DNA of 64,000 nucleotides from Mesorhizobium escarrei (GTDB lineage: Bacteria > Pseudomonadota > Alphaproteobacteria > Rhizobiales > Rhizobiaceae), in assembly GCF_935825525.1 (NCBI RefSeq), contig NZ_CAKXZT010000121.1:1-64000 (forward strand), read 5' to 3'. The notes under the pieces are model-generated. The model made no database searches, had not been told where the DNA came from, and worked only from the letters and a program-made list of their open reading frames with translations. Both the position numbers and the translations under genes were made by a program. How positions within the stretch are numbered: the first letter of the stretch is position 1; the number at the start of each line of letters is the position of its first letter. This document shows, piece after piece, positions 51,931 through 61,179 of the stretch.

Positions 51931-53601
51931 ATGGCCACCGACAAGACCACATTGTTTCCGGAAATTAGCCGGCGCAAAGCACTCGGCCTGATGGCCGCCA
52001 CCGGCGCCAGCCTCGCTGTGCCGGCGCTCATCGGTCGCGGCTCCGCGCTGGCGGCCGCACCCGACAAGCCGACGGGCCAGCTCATCGTCGGGTTCTCGCA
52101 GGAGCCGACGGTGTTCAATCCGCACCTGCTGCACATCGAAGTCGACGAGGGCGTGCATTTCGCCGTTTTCGATCCGCTGTTCAACGTCGACCCGGATGGC
52201 AAGTTCACGCCTGCCCTGGCGGCCGAGGTGCCGACTGTCGAAAATGGCGGTATTTCCGCCGACGGCCTCAATTGGAAGATCAAGCTACGCGACGGCGTCA
52301 AATGGCACGACGGGCAACCGTTCACCGCCGAGGACGTCAAGTTCACGCTGGACCTGATGGTCGAGCCCGATTTCCGCAGCTGGCGCCGCGCCGGCCACGA
52401 CCTCGTGCGTGACATCAAGGTCGTCTCGCCGTCCGAGATCACCTGGCGGATGGAAAAGACCTACGCGCCCTATCCTTCGATCCTCGCATCGACCTTCATC
52501 GTTCCAAAGCATGCGCTTGGCGAGGCGGCTGACAAGAACACCGCGCCCTTCAACAATGCGCCGATCGGTACCGGCGCGTTCAAATGGGGCAAGCGGGTAG
52601 CCGGCGATCACATCGAGCTCCTCGCCAACGCAGACTACTTTGGTGAGGGACCCTATCTGGAGCGCGTCATCATCAAGTACATCCCGGACCTCAATGTGCT
52701 CTACACGCAGTTCAAGTCCGGCGACATCGACATCACCGGCCTGCAGTGGATCACTCCGGACCACTATGAAGAAGCCAAGGGCCTCGCCGATCGCGAGGTC
52801 CAGCTCGTCGCGGGCAGCACCGTTGAAAGCTTCACCCTCAATATGGGCAGGCCGCAATTCAAGGATCCCGCGGTGCGCGCGGCGCTCTACCACGCGATCG
52901 ACAAGCAGGCGATCATCGACGCGCTCTATTACGGTCTGCCCACGCCGACCGAGACCTACATGCCGCAGCAGTCGTTCTACTACAATCCTGATCTGCCCAA
53001 GCACGAGTTCAGCCTGGAGAAGGCCAAAGCGGTGCTGGATGGCGCCGGCTGGGTCGCCGGAGGCGACGGCGTCCGGGCGAAGGATGGGGTCAAGCTCGCC
53101 TTCACCTGCTCGACCACGGCGGGCAACCACATCCGTGAGCAGGCGCAGCAGTTCATACAGCAGTCGTTCAAGGACATCGGCGTCGAGATGACCATATCGA
53201 ACCTGCCGCCGGCCGTCATGTGGGGCGACTACTGGATGACGTCGCAGTTCGACAGCGTCATCGTCGGCATCGACTTCCTGACCGGCCCCGATCCCGACAC
53301 CTCAGATTACTTCGCATCGACATCGAGCGTGGCGACGGGGGGCGCTGGGCAGAACACTTGGCAATACCACAGCTCCGAGGTCGACAAGCTGCTGCAGGAA
53401 GGCGGTAACTCTCTGGTGCCCGACGAGCGCAAGGCCTCCTACATGAAGCTGCAGGAAGTGGTGCGCAATGATCTGCCGCTGCTGCCTCTGTTCCAGTACA
53501 CCACGGTGCGCGGCCGCAAGAAGGGACTGATGGGCTTCACCCCCAACGTCAACAACCGCATCGACACCTGGAATGTCGGCACCTGGTACTGGGAAGGCTG
53601 A
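51931..53601 (+). CDS. ABC transporter substrate-binding protein, family 5 (peptide/opine type)
   Basis: A 556-residue periplasmic protein with a twin-arginine-type signal (SRRKALGLMAATGASLAVPAL, residues 11-31, cut near ALAA), then SBP_bac_5 domain: YLGxG-like region near residues 60-70 and the WKIKLRDGVKWHDGQPFTAEDV block near 111-132. Family members bind di-/oligopeptides, opines, Amadori compounds or nickel. GGAGAA precedes ATG 51931. A stem-loop follows the stop. The presence of two FAD oxidoreductases suggests an N-substituted amino acid as ligand. Confidence 0.92.
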   Translation: MATDKTTLFPEISRRKALGLMAATGASLAVPALIGRGSALAAAPDKPTGQLIVGFSQEPTVFNPHLLHIEVDEGVHFAVFDPLFNVDPDGKFTPALAAEVPTVENGGISADGLNWKIKLRDGVKWHDGQPFTAEDVKFTLDLMVEPDFRSWRRAGHDLVRDIKVVSPSEITWRMEKTYAPYPSILASTFIVPKHALGEAADKNTAPFNNAPIGTGAFKWGKRVAGDHIELLANADYFGEGPYLERVIIKYIPDLNVLYTQFKSGDIDITGLQWITPDHYEEAKGLADREVQLVAGSTVESFTLNMGRPQFKDPAVRAALYHAIDKQAIIDALYYGLPTPTETYMPQQSFYYNPDLPKHEFSLEKAKAVLDGAGWVAGGDGVRAKDGVKLAFTCSTTAGNHIREQAQQFIQQSFKDIGVEMTISNLPPAVMWGDYWMTSQFDSVIVGIDFLTGPDPDTSDYFASTSSVATGGAGQNTWQYHSSEVDKLLQEGGNSLVPDERKASYMKLQEVVRNDLPLLPLFQYTTVRGRKKGLMGFTPNVNNRIDTWNVGTWYWEG

Positions 53602-53602
53602 C

Positions 53603-53622
53603 CCCAACCAAGCCAGGTTGGG
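53603..53622 (+). terminator. stem-loop after the family 5 binding-protein gene
   Basis: CCCAACC and GGTTGGG, perfect 7-bp stem with a 6-nt loop, starting right after the stop codon. No T-tract. Probable mRNA 3'-end stabiliser or attenuator before the permease genes. Confidence 0.5.
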
Positions 53623-53661
53623 TGGCTGCGCCCGACCTGGCAACAACATCGGGCGATCACC

Positions 53662-54612
53662 ATGCTGCGATATATCGTCGGACGGATCGGGCAAAGCCTG
53701 GTGCTGCTGTTCCTCGTGTCGATCATCGGCTACTTCGTACTGCTGCTCGCCCCGGGCGGGCCGATGTCGCAATTCGCCCTGACGCCCGGCATCAGCAAGC
53801 AGGATCTCGACCGCATCGCCGAGCAGATGGGGCTCAACCGTCCAATCATCGTGCAATATGTCGACTGGCTGTGGCATCTGCTGCAAGGCGACTGGGGCGC
53901 GTCCTTCCGAGACAATCGACCCGTCCTGACGGTGATCCTCGATCATCTGCCGGCGACGCTGCTGCTGATGGGCAGTGCAACGGCGATCGCCATGACGCTC
54001 GGCGTATGGATCGGCATCATGGGCGCGATCCGGCGCTATTCCATCTTCGACTACGCCGCGACCGTCGGCGCCATGATCGCGCTGTCGGTGCCGACCTTCT
54101 GGTTCGGCCTCATCGCCATCTATGTCTTCTCGCTCAATCTCGGATGGTTTCCGGCCGGCAACATGTACACGATCGGCAGCGGTTCCGTTGGCGACGTGCT
54201 CTGGCACCTCGTGTTGCCGGCATCGGTGCTCGCGCTGGTCGATGTCGCGATCTGGAGCCGCTACATGCGCACCGCGACGCTGGACGTGGTCAATCAGGAT
54301 TTCATCAAGACCGCGCGCGCCAAAGGCCTGTCGGCGCGGCGCGTGCTGTTTAAGCATGTTGTGGGCAATGCCCTGCTGCCGATGATCACGCTAGCGGGGC
54401 TGCAGGTGCCGGCGCTGCTTGGTGGGGCTCTTGTCACCGAGACCGTGTTCACCTGGCCCGGCATGGGCCGGCTGTTTCTGGACAGCCTCGGCTACAACGA
54501 CTACCCGGTCGTAATGGGGCTGCTGATGTTCTCGGCCGTGCTGGTGCTGATCGGCAATCTGCTGGCCGATCTCATCAGCGCCTTCGTCGACCCGCGCATC
54601 CGGCTGGCGTGA
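53662..54612 (+). CDS. ABC transporter permease, DppB type
   Basis: A 316-residue membrane protein with six hydrophobic segments. The first helix region and the EAA loop (DFIKTARAKGLSARRVLFKH near residues 214-233) fit DppB/OppB. It forms the channel with the next permease, which it overlaps or abuts. Start ATG 53662. Confidence 0.93.
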   Translation: MLRYIVGRIGQSLVLLFLVSIIGYFVLLLAPGGPMSQFALTPGISKQDLDRIAEQMGLNRPIIVQYVDWLWHLLQGDWGASFRDNRPVLTVILDHLPATLLLMGSATAIAMTLGVWIGIMGAIRRYSIFDYAATVGAMIALSVPTFWFGLIAIYVFSLNLGWFPAGNMYTIGSGSVGDVLWHLVLPASVLALVDVAIWSRYMRTATLDVVNQDFIKTARAKGLSARRVLFKHVVGNALLPMITLAGLQVPALLGGALVTETVFTWPGMGRLFLDSLGYNDYPVVMGLLMFSAVLVLIGNLLADLISAFVDPRIRLA

Positions 54613-54623
54613 GGACCCCGAGA

Positions 54624-55511
54624 ATGTCCACCGTCGCCCCAGCCAACCTCGACCTGCCTCCCGAGAATTGGTGGCGCAGCCGCACCGCCCGTCGCTTCCG
54701 CCGCCATCGGCTGGCGATGTTCGGCGTCGTCATGATCGCGGTGCTGACCATCGCCTGCGTGCTGGGGCCTTACGTGCTGCCCTATGACCAGCTCTTCATC
54801 GACCTGCGTGCCCGCTTCGCGCCGCCAATGACCGGCGGGCACATCTTCGGGACCGACCCGCTTGGCCGCGATGTGGCTGCCCGCCTGTTCCATGCGGGGC
54901 GCATCTCCTTGCTGGTGGGGTTCTGCGCGATGCTCATCAGCATCGTCATAGGCACGGTCATCGGCGTCTTGTCCGGCTACTATGGCGGCCGCGTCGACGC
55001 CGCGCTGATGCGCTTCACCGACGCGTTCCTCTCATTTCCGAGCATCTTCCTGCTGCTGGCACTCGCGGCCTTCATCCGACCCGACCCGCTGATGATCACC
55101 GTCATCATCGCGGTGACGACCTGGATGGAGGTGGCGCGGATCGTTTCGACGGAAGTGCGCTCGTTGCGCGAACGCGACTTCATTCTTGCCGCCCGCATGC
55201 TCGGCCTCTCCAACCGCTGGATCATGTTCCGCGAATTATTGCCCAACGCCATCGGCCCGATCATCGTCGCCGCGACGCTGACGGTGGCCCGGGCAATCCT
55301 GCTCGAAGCCTATGTTAGCTTCCTTGGCTACGGCATCCAGCCGCCGCTGCCGAGCTGGGGCAACATGCTGAATGGCGCCCAACAATATCTGGGCAGTGCG
55401 CCGTGGCTGGCGATCGTTCCCGGCATCGCCATCACGCTCGCGGTCACCAGCTTCAATTTCATCGGTGACGGCCTGCGCGACGCGCTCGATGCCCGCAGCG
55501 ATCTCAGTTGA
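54624..55511 (+). CDS. ABC transporter permease, DppC type
   Basis: A 295-residue membrane protein with OppC_N-like start (WWRSRTARRFRRHRLAMFG), HIFGTDPLGRDVAARLFHAG near residues 74-93 and EAA loop (DFILAARMLGLSNRWIMFRE near 186-205), all typical of DppC. A GTG at 54609 overlapping the upstream stop is an alternative start. The flavoprotein gene follows after about 10 bp. Confidence 0.92.
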   Translation: MSTVAPANLDLPPENWWRSRTARRFRRHRLAMFGVVMIAVLTIACVLGPYVLPYDQLFIDLRARFAPPMTGGHIFGTDPLGRDVAARLFHAGRISLLVGFCAMLISIVIGTVIGVLSGYYGGRVDAALMRFTDAFLSFPSIFLLLALAAFIRPDPLMITVIIAVTTWMEVARIVSTEVRSLRERDFILAARMLGLSNRWIMFRELLPNAIGPIIVAATLTVARAILLEAYVSFLGYGIQPPLPSWGNMLNGAQQYLGSAPWLAIVPGIAITLAVTSFNFIGDGLRDALDARSDLS

Positions 55512-55522
55512 GGGGGACGCAG

Positions 55523-56845
55523 GTGGCGAATTTCTCGCCTTTCGATGCGACGCTTTGGTACGCCACGGCAGGTGAAGCGCCATCGACGCGTCCGCTGGAC
55601 GAGACGGTTCAGGCCGATGTCTGCGTCGTTGGCGCGGGCTACACCGGCATGACCACGGCGCTCGAACTCGCCCGCGCCGGCGTCAAGGTTGTGATCCTCG
55701 AAGCCGAGCAGGCCGGTTTCGGCGGCTCCGGACGCAACGCCGGCCACTGCACGCCGACCTTCATCCATTTCAGCCTGCCGCAATTGCGCAAGCTTATCGG
55801 CGAACCCTGGGCCGAACGGCTGATCCAGCGCCAGACCCGGGCCGCCGATCGTGTCGCCGACATGATCGAGCGCTACCAGATACAGTGCGAATGGGTGCGC
55901 AACGGGTTCGTCCAGGCTGCCGCCTATCCATCGGCCGTCGAGACACTCAGGCGCAAGGCGGACGACTACAACGCCGTCGGGGCCCGGACCCGCTTCGTCG
56001 ATCGCGCCGAAATGGAGGCGATCACGGGCAGCGCACGCTTTCACGGCGGCTGGGTGCATGAAGAGGCTGGCCATCTTAATCCCCTCGGTTATGCGCGTGG
56101 ACTGGCCCGCGCGGTCATCCAGGAGGGCGGACGCCTGCATACCGGCTCAGCGGTCACCGAGGTCAAGCCGGAGGCCGGCAAATGGCGCGTCGTCACGGCC
56201 AAGGGCGGCGTGCTGGCCGATAAGGTGATCTTCGCGACCGGCGCATATACGGTGGGCGGCTGGCCGAAGCTCGACCAGAGTTTCCGCATCATGCGCGTTT
56301 TCGTGGCAGCGACGCAGCCGCTGTCGCAGGAGGAGCGCCGCACGGTGCTGCCGCGCAATACCTCGATCCATGACGGGCGCGGCGACATCTTCGTCTACAA
56401 GTACAATGCGGAAGGCCGCATCGTGGCATCCATGTTCCCGATGGGGCGGCGCGGCCGCGATCTCGACTATACGCGCCAGGTGATGACCGATCGCCTGAAA
56501 TGGCTGCACCCGCAGATCCGTACCGAACTGCGCTGGAAGTACCTCTGGTTTGGCGAGCTCGACATGCAGCAACGCACAATTCCGCGACTTTACGGGCTGG
56601 CGCCGGGCGTGGTGGCGCTGACCGGCCTGTCGGGCCGCGGCGTGCCTACTGGGTCGATGCTCGGCGGCATCCTCTCCGAATGGGCGCTTGGCGTGCCGGA
56701 AAGGGATCTGTCCCTTAAGGTCGAGCCCCTGCATCACGCGCCGTTCTATATGAGCTTCGCCCCGCAGCTCAGCCTGCGTTACCACCGTGCGCTGGACTGG
56801 GGGCGGACCCGGCGTGACGGCGCGACACTGCCCCCGCACGCATGA
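55523..56845 (+). CDS. FAD-dependent oxidoreductase (gamma-glutamylputrescine oxidase-like)
   Basis: A 440-residue flavoprotein of the PuuB/OrdL group. FAD motif VCVVGAGYTGMTTALELARAG near residues 33-53, then the family's GFGGSGRNAGHC near 68-79 and LTGLSGRGVPTGSMLGGIL near the C-terminus. GTG 55523 follows GAGGGGG. It is the second FAD enzyme in the operon and may act on a different bond of the same compound, for example oxidative removal of an N-linked side chain. Confidence 0.87.
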   Translation: MANFSPFDATLWYATAGEAPSTRPLDETVQADVCVVGAGYTGMTTALELARAGVKVVILEAEQAGFGGSGRNAGHCTPTFIHFSLPQLRKLIGEPWAERLIQRQTRAADRVADMIERYQIQCEWVRNGFVQAAAYPSAVETLRRKADDYNAVGARTRFVDRAEMEAITGSARFHGGWVHEEAGHLNPLGYARGLARAVIQEGGRLHTGSAVTEVKPEAGKWRVVTAKGGVLADKVIFATGAYTVGGWPKLDQSFRIMRVFVAATQPLSQEERRTVLPRNTSIHDGRGDIFVYKYNAEGRIVASMFPMGRRGRDLDYTRQVMTDRLKWLHPQIRTELRWKYLWFGELDMQQRTIPRLYGLAPGVVALTGLSGRGVPTGSMLGGILSEWALGVPERDLSLKVEPLHHAPFYMSFAPQLSLRYHRALDWGRTRRDGATLPPHA

Positions 56846-57528
56846 ATTCGCGGTCTTGATGGAGCAAGAAAACAGAACTCGTGCGAACGTGACGGCCCTG
56901 GCGCAGACCCTAGATGAGATGCTTCATATTCGTTGCGTGACGGTACTTTTCGACGCGAATCGCTTAGTTGAGCAACCGGTGCTTTCTGATCGATAGCCAA
57001 GGCGCGATTGCCGCGCGCTATGACAAGATCCACTTATTCGACGCGAAACCGGTCGATTTAGGACTGCCACCTTACCCAGCAATCAGCCAACCATCGCCGC
57101 TCCCCTTCGATAGGCCAAGTGTCACCTCAAACCTTATTAATACAAGTTCGTTCGTCGAGCGAATTCTCTCGTCGAAATGAAAATGGTGACTGATAGAGGG
57201 ATACCTTTCGGCTGTCGGGGCCAACTGTTGCACAAATGCGGTCAGGCTCCTTTGCGGTTCTGCCCCTTGCCGGCCCGCGGTGCCGCCGCAGGCGCCACAC
57301 GACTCAGATGAATAGTGACGTCTATCGCGGCGGTTCGCATACTGAAGGATGCTCGCCACCCCAGTCGGCCAAAACGTCAGGTGCAACCGCCATATCTGCT
57401 TTGGCCGCATTTCACCGGAGTCTTTTTTCTAACGATTGCGGCAGGGTTGGAAGGATTTAACTCTACAAGGTCAATAGAATTAGCTGACTATGGAAGGGCA
57501 TCGGATTTCTCATTTTATGGAGCCCTTC
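56846..57528. other. degraded region with a nitrilase remnant
   Basis: No intact gene. The only recognisable piece is the nitrilase-like fragment below. The rest consists of short frames without domain character, leading into the tauA upstream region. Confidence 0.5.
56971..57045 (+). pseudogene. carbon-nitrogen hydrolase (nitrilase) fragment
   Basis: About 25 codons reading SNRCFLIDSQGAIAARYDK then IHLFD, the classic nitrilase strand-turn-strand with the catalytic Lys region (YDKIHLFD). Neither the Glu nor the Cys of the catalytic triad is nearby in frame. A remnant only. Confidence 0.6.
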
Positions 57529-58542
57529 ATGTCCACCATTTCGCGACGCATCCTTCTCCTGTCGTCCGCGGCACTGGCCGGCGTAGCCTTTCTCAGCCCG
57601 GCATCCGCCGAAGACCTCAAGATCACCATCGCCTATCAGACGGTAGTCGAACCCTCGAAAGTTCCGCAGGCCGACGGCCTCTATGAGGCAGCGACCAAGG
57701 CGGCCATAGACTGGCGCAAATTCGATTCCGGTGCCGACGTAATCGCCGCCGTCGCCTCCGGCTCGGTCGATATCGGCTATGTCGGGTCGAGCCCGCTTGC
57801 GGCCGCCGCCAGTCGCGAACTGCCCATCCAGACCATCTTCATCGTCGGCCTGATCGGCGAATCCGAGGCGCTGGTCGCGCGCAACGGCGCCGGCATTGAG
57901 AAGGTCGCCGACCTCGCGGGCAAGAAGGTGGCGGTGCCCTTCGTCTCGACCACGCATTACAGCCTGCTCGCCGCGCTGAAGCACGAAAGCATCGATCCGA
58001 AATCGGTCGAAATCCTCAATCTACGCCCGCCGGAAATCGCTGCAGCCTGGGCGCGCGGCGATATTGACGCGGCCTATGTCTGGGACCCAGCGCTCGGCCA
58101 GATCAAGCCCTCGGGCAAGGTCGTGCTTGATTCCTCGCAAGTCGCCGCATGGGGCGCGCCGACCTTCGACGCGTGGATCGTACGGACCGATTTCGCCGAA
58201 AAGAATCCGGAAGCGGTGCGCGACTTCGTCAAGGTGACCGGCGCTGCCTATGCCGAGTTCTTGGCGAAACCGGACGCCTGGTCGGTGTCGTCGCCGCAGA
58301 CCGAGAAGATCGCCAGGATCACGGGCGCCAAGTTGGAAGAGGTGCCGCAACTGCTGAAGGGCTATGTCTTCCCGACGCTCGAGGAGCAGACGTCGGACAA
58401 GTTCCTCGGCGGCGGTACCGTCAAGGCGGTCGAGGCCACATCCGCCTTCTTGAAGGAGCAAGGCAAGATCGACGCTGTCCTTCCGGACTACTCGAAATAT
58501 GTGGCCGCTAAATACGCCGCCGAGGCGCTCGCCTCGAATTGA
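57529..58542 (+). CDS. tauA: taurine ABC transporter substrate-binding protein
   Basis: A 337-residue periplasmic protein. Signal peptide about residues 1-24 (cut after ASAE). The mature part matches TauA: TIAYQTVVEPSKVPQADGLY, KAAIDWRKFDSGADVIAAVA and DIGYVGSSPLAAAASREL. It binds taurine or another sulfonate. ATG 57529 has GGAG 7 nt upstream; ATG 57490 is an alternative. Two strong stem-loops follow. No taurine-degrading enzymes (tauD, xsc, tauXY) are in the window, so the fate of the sulfonate lies elsewhere. Confidence 0.92.
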   Translation: MSTISRRILLLSSAALAGVAFLSPASAEDLKITIAYQTVVEPSKVPQADGLYEAATKAAIDWRKFDSGADVIAAVASGSVDIGYVGSSPLAAAASRELPIQTIFIVGLIGESEALVARNGAGIEKVADLAGKKVAVPFVSTTHYSLLAALKHESIDPKSVEILNLRPPEIAAAWARGDIDAAYVWDPALGQIKPSGKVVLDSSQVAAWGAPTFDAWIVRTDFAEKNPEAVRDFVKVTGAAYAEFLAKPDAWSVSSPQTEKIARITGAKLEEVPQLLKGYVFPTLEEQTSDKFLGGGTVKAVEATSAFLKEQGKIDAVLPDYSKYVAAKYAAEALASN

Positions 58543-58548
58543 TGTGTT

Positions 58549-58616
58549 CGCGCGGCTCTCCTCCCGAATGCCGCGCGCTGCCTGCCCCGGAACTGCCGAG
58601 CGGTTTCGGGGCGGGC
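58549..58616 (+). terminator. two consecutive stem-loops between tauA and tauB
   Basis: Stem 1: CGCGCGGC with GCCGCGCG (58549-58556/58570-58577). Stem 2: 14-bp stem of GCCTGCCCCGGAAC with GTTTCGGGGCGGGC (58580-58593/58603-58616, two G-T pairs), 9-nt loop. No T-tract. Likely to uncouple tauA abundance from tauBC. Confidence 0.6.
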
Positions 58617-58646
58617 TTCCGTTCGTAAAACCTCGTGCGAGGGAAG

Positions 58647-59420
58647 ATGCCGAGACTGGTTCTTGATCAAGTGTCCGTTTGTTACGACGGTCAGGCAAGG
58701 CCGGCGGTCGAGCGCGCCTCGATCGATGTCGCCAGCGGCGATTTCGTCGTGCTGGTCGGCCGCTCGGGATGCGGCAAGACCTCGCTGCTCAACGTCGCGG
58801 CCGGCTTGGTGAAGCCCGCAGGCGGCAGCGTCACGGTCGACGGCACGCCTATTATCGCGCCCGACGCCGATCGCGCCGTGGTCTTCCAGAACGATGCGCT
58901 GTTTCCGTGGTTGACGGCGCGCGAGAACGTCGCCTTCGCGCTCCGGCTGCGCGGTGTCCGGCCAAGCGAACGCGAGCGCCGCGCCGATGCGCTTCTGGCG
59001 CTGGTGAAGCTCGAAGGCTCGGGCGAGAGGCGTATCTGGGAGTTGTCGGGCGGCATGCGCCAGCGCGTCGGGCTGGCGCGGGCCCTAGCCGCGGAGCCGC
59101 AATTCCTGCTGCTGGACGAGCCGCTGGGCGCACTCGATGCGCTGACCCGCGAGCGCATGCAGACCACGCTGCTCGACATCTGGAAAGCGAGCCGCGTCGC
59201 CGTCCTGATGGTCACGCACGGCATAGAGGAAGCCCTGGTGCTAGGCACCCGCATCGTCGTCCTGGCGCCAGGTCCGGGCCGTGTCGTGCGGACATTCGAA
59301 ACCGGATTCAGCCGGCGCTATCTGGCTGGCGAACCGCTTCGGGACATCAAGGCCGACCCCGCCTTTGCGGCGGCGCGGGGCGAACTCACCGACGCGATCT
59401 TCGAGGGAGAGGCGGCGTGA
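58647..59420 (+). CDS. tauB: taurine/sulfonate ABC transporter ATP-binding protein
   Basis: A 257-residue ATPase. Walker A GRSGCGKTS (near residues 36-44), Q-loop FQNDALFPWL, signature LSGGMRQR (near 135), Walker B FLLLDEPLGALD and switch His in VTHGIEEA. This is the TauB/SsuB pattern. ATG 58647 with GAGGGAAG close upstream; a GTG at 58635 is possible. It overlaps tauC by 4 bp. Confidence 0.92.
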   Translation: MPRLVLDQVSVCYDGQARPAVERASIDVASGDFVVLVGRSGCGKTSLLNVAAGLVKPAGGSVTVDGTPIIAPDADRAVVFQNDALFPWLTARENVAFALRLRGVRPSERERRADALLALVKLEGSGERRIWELSGGMRQRVGLARALAAEPQFLLLDEPLGALDALTRERMQTTLLDIWKASRVAVLMVTHGIEEALVLGTRIVVLAPGPGRVVRTFETGFSRRYLAGEPLRDIKADPAFAAARGELTDAIFEGEAA

Positions 59421-60271
59421 CTATTTCTTCCTACGCAGAACGGCCCAGCCGCAAGCTCGACGAGACAGACACCGTGTCCGTGCCGCGGCCGTCAAGGAAG
59501 CGAGCGACGATCTCGGCACGCTTCGTCAGCGCCCTCACCATTCTGAGCGTGCTGGGGGTCTGGGCGCTATCGGCTCTCCTGCAACTGGTATCGCCGGTGT
59601 TTCTGCCGTCGCCCGCCGCCGTGTGGAGCAAATTCATGGCGGTCGCCAGCGACGGTTTCGTCGATGCGACGCTGCTCCAGCATATCGCCGCCAGCCTGTG
59701 GCGGGTGTTTGCCGCGCTTGTCGCTGCCGTCCTCGTCGGGGTCCCGGTCGGGCTGGCGATCGGCATCAGCACCGTCGGGCGCGGCATCTTCGATCCCTTA
59801 CTCGAATTCCTGCGCCCGATCCCGCCGCTCGCCTATCTGCCGCTGGTCATCATCTGGTTCGGCATTGGCGAGCCGTCCAAGATCCTAGTGATCGCCATCG
59901 CCATGCTGGCGCCGGTGGCGCTGTCCACCGCTTCCGGCGTGCGTGGTGTTTCGCAGGAGCGCATCAACGCGGCCCGCTCACTCGGCGCCACGCGCGGACA
60001 AGTCGTCCGATACGTTATCCTACCCAGCGCGCTGCCCTCCATCCTGACGGGCCAGCGCATCGCGCTCGGCGTCGGCTGGTCCACGCTGGTCGCCGCCGAA
60101 CTGGTGGCGGCGACGCGCGGCCTCGGCTTCATGATCCAGTCGGCCGCCCAGTTCCTCGTCACCGACGTCGTGGTGATGGGGATCCTGGTCATCGCGGCAA
60201 TCGCCTTCGTGCTCGAATTCGCCATCCGCAGGATCGAGCGCGCGCTCGTCCCGTGGGCGGGACGCGAATGA
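59417..60271 (+). CDS. tauC: taurine/sulfonate ABC transporter permease
   Basis: A 284-residue membrane protein with six hydrophobic segments and the TauC/SsuC EAA loop (INAARSLGATRGQVVRYVIL near residues 182-201). It starts with GTG in the tauB stop overlap and ends in an ATGA overlap with the small-protein gene. The N-terminal 35 residues are polar and longer than in E. coli TauC. Confidence 0.92.
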   Translation: MTISSYAERPSRKLDETDTVSVPRPSRKRATISARFVSALTILSVLGVWALSALLQLVSPVFLPSPAAVWSKFMAVASDGFVDATLLQHIAASLWRVFAALVAAVLVGVPVGLAIGISTVGRGIFDPLLEFLRPIPPLAYLPLVIIWFGIGEPSKILVIAIAMLAPVALSTASGVRGVSQERINAARSLGATRGQVVRYVILPSALPSILTGQRIALGVGWSTLVAAELVAATRGLGFMIQSAAQFLVTDVVVMGILVIAAIAFVLEFAIRRIERALVPWAGRE

Positions 60272-60483
60272 CACAACTGGACATGACCATGATGGGTCAC
60301 CCCGCCGCAGCGCTGTTTGCCTTTCTTGCAAACCGGCTCCGAGCCATCGAGGCGAATCGCAAGACGCAGGTCAGCGCCGACACTTGGATCCGCGAAACTG
60401 CGGAGAGGAATGCCGAGCGTAACCGTCTTCCGCCGCCTGACGAGAGTTTCTACTGGGCATGCCCAACTCAACCGCATAGGTGA
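60268..60483 (+). CDS. small DESFY-family protein, tail gene of tauABC
   Basis: Seventy-one residues, translationally coupled to tauC (ATGA). It begins MTQLDMTMMGHPAAALF and carries RNRLPPPDESFYWAC near the end, like the 62-residue protein at 24356 (LPERDESFYLCMYGHW). The last residues PTQPHR lie at the junction with integrase remnants, so the original C-terminus is probably replaced. Function unknown; coupling suggests a regulatory or membrane-associated role in sulfonate transport. Confidence 0.55.
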   Translation: MTQLDMTMMGHPAAALFAFLANRLRAIEANRKTQVSADTWIRETAERNAERNRLPPPDESFYWACPTQPHR

Positions 60484-60766
60484 GAATACCGCCGAAGAGA
60501 CCTATCGTTCGAGCCGCCGTGCCGGCGCCACCGCGCACGATAGCGCGCCCGCGCAGCTTGTCAGTCTTGACGTTCGCACGCGTCTTGCCCGCCATAATGT
60601 CCTTCAGGGTCTGCGTGATGTCGGACTTGGCCAAATCCTGTACCCGTCGACTACCGAGCAGAGGAACGATGTGCCGCTCGATGCGACCCACATCGGTCGA
60701 GATCGTCGTGGCGTTCTTCGGACGGCCTCGCTTTCCAAGCACGAGCCCGTTCGCGGCCGTATCTCC
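60462..60766 (-). pseudogene. tyrosine-recombinase N-terminal/core-binding fragment
   Basis: About 100 codons reading GKRGRPKNATTISTDVGRIE, then HIVPLLGSRRVQDLAKSDIT and RGRAIVRGGAGTAARTIGLFG, ending ILTYAVELGM, the SAM-like core-binding domain of a phage integrase. The catalytic domain is missing: the frame ends at the DESFY gene. It is of a different subfamily from the integrase tail at 21894, so it does not derive from the same gene. Confidence 0.78.
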
Positions 60767-60927
60767 AGGATCCGGCCTTTTCCCGGGACGTCCTGTCCAG
60801 AATCAAGCTCGGGCGCCTCGGACGCGTCGAGGATGTCATGGGAGCGGTGGTCTACCTTGCCTCCGATGCGTCGGCCCCGGTCACCGGGACTTCACTGGTC
60901 GTTGATGGCGGCTGGACCGCGGATTGA
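60757..60927 (+). pseudogene. C-terminal fragment of an SDR dehydrogenase
   Basis: About 56 codons without a start: LQDPAFSRDVLSRIKLGRLG, then VEDVMGAVVYLASDASAPVT and LVVDGGWTAD, the standard SDR ending with the GRxGxxEDV and DGG motifs. The cofactor and catalytic parts are lost; the upstream edge touches the integrase fragment on the other strand. Confidence 0.75.
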
Positions 60928-61179
60928 GCCTCCGAGTTTGATAGTCGCTCCAAAATAGCCACAGGTACTCTGCGGTAAAAGTCTGGCTGCAGTCTCACCC
61001 TCGGAACTCCATGTGGGGTTGAGGCACCCCGCTTGAGCGCTCGCAACTTTACGCGCAAGGCGTGAGGCTTTCATACAAGCCGTTGCGGCACTGGCGGACT
61101 GTCGGCAACTACCTGCGCCGATGGCCCATCTTCCACATCGGTTGCGCTTGCCGCGCCCGACGGGTGGTGAAATGACGTC
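60928..61179. other. no gene supported
   Basis: A 250-bp stretch between remnants. The reverse-strand frame continuing from the ABC ATPase fragment is open here but no longer matches the family. Nothing else is recognised. Confidence 0.45.

Noticed and set aside
57072..57410. 112-residue reverse-strand frame upstream of tauA
   Set aside because: No domain or ribosome site; region appears degraded.
21894..60766. The two integrase pieces being halves of one gene split by rearrangement
   Set aside because: The tail (SYDRW type) and the core-binding piece (RGRAIVRGG type) belong to different integrase subfamilies.
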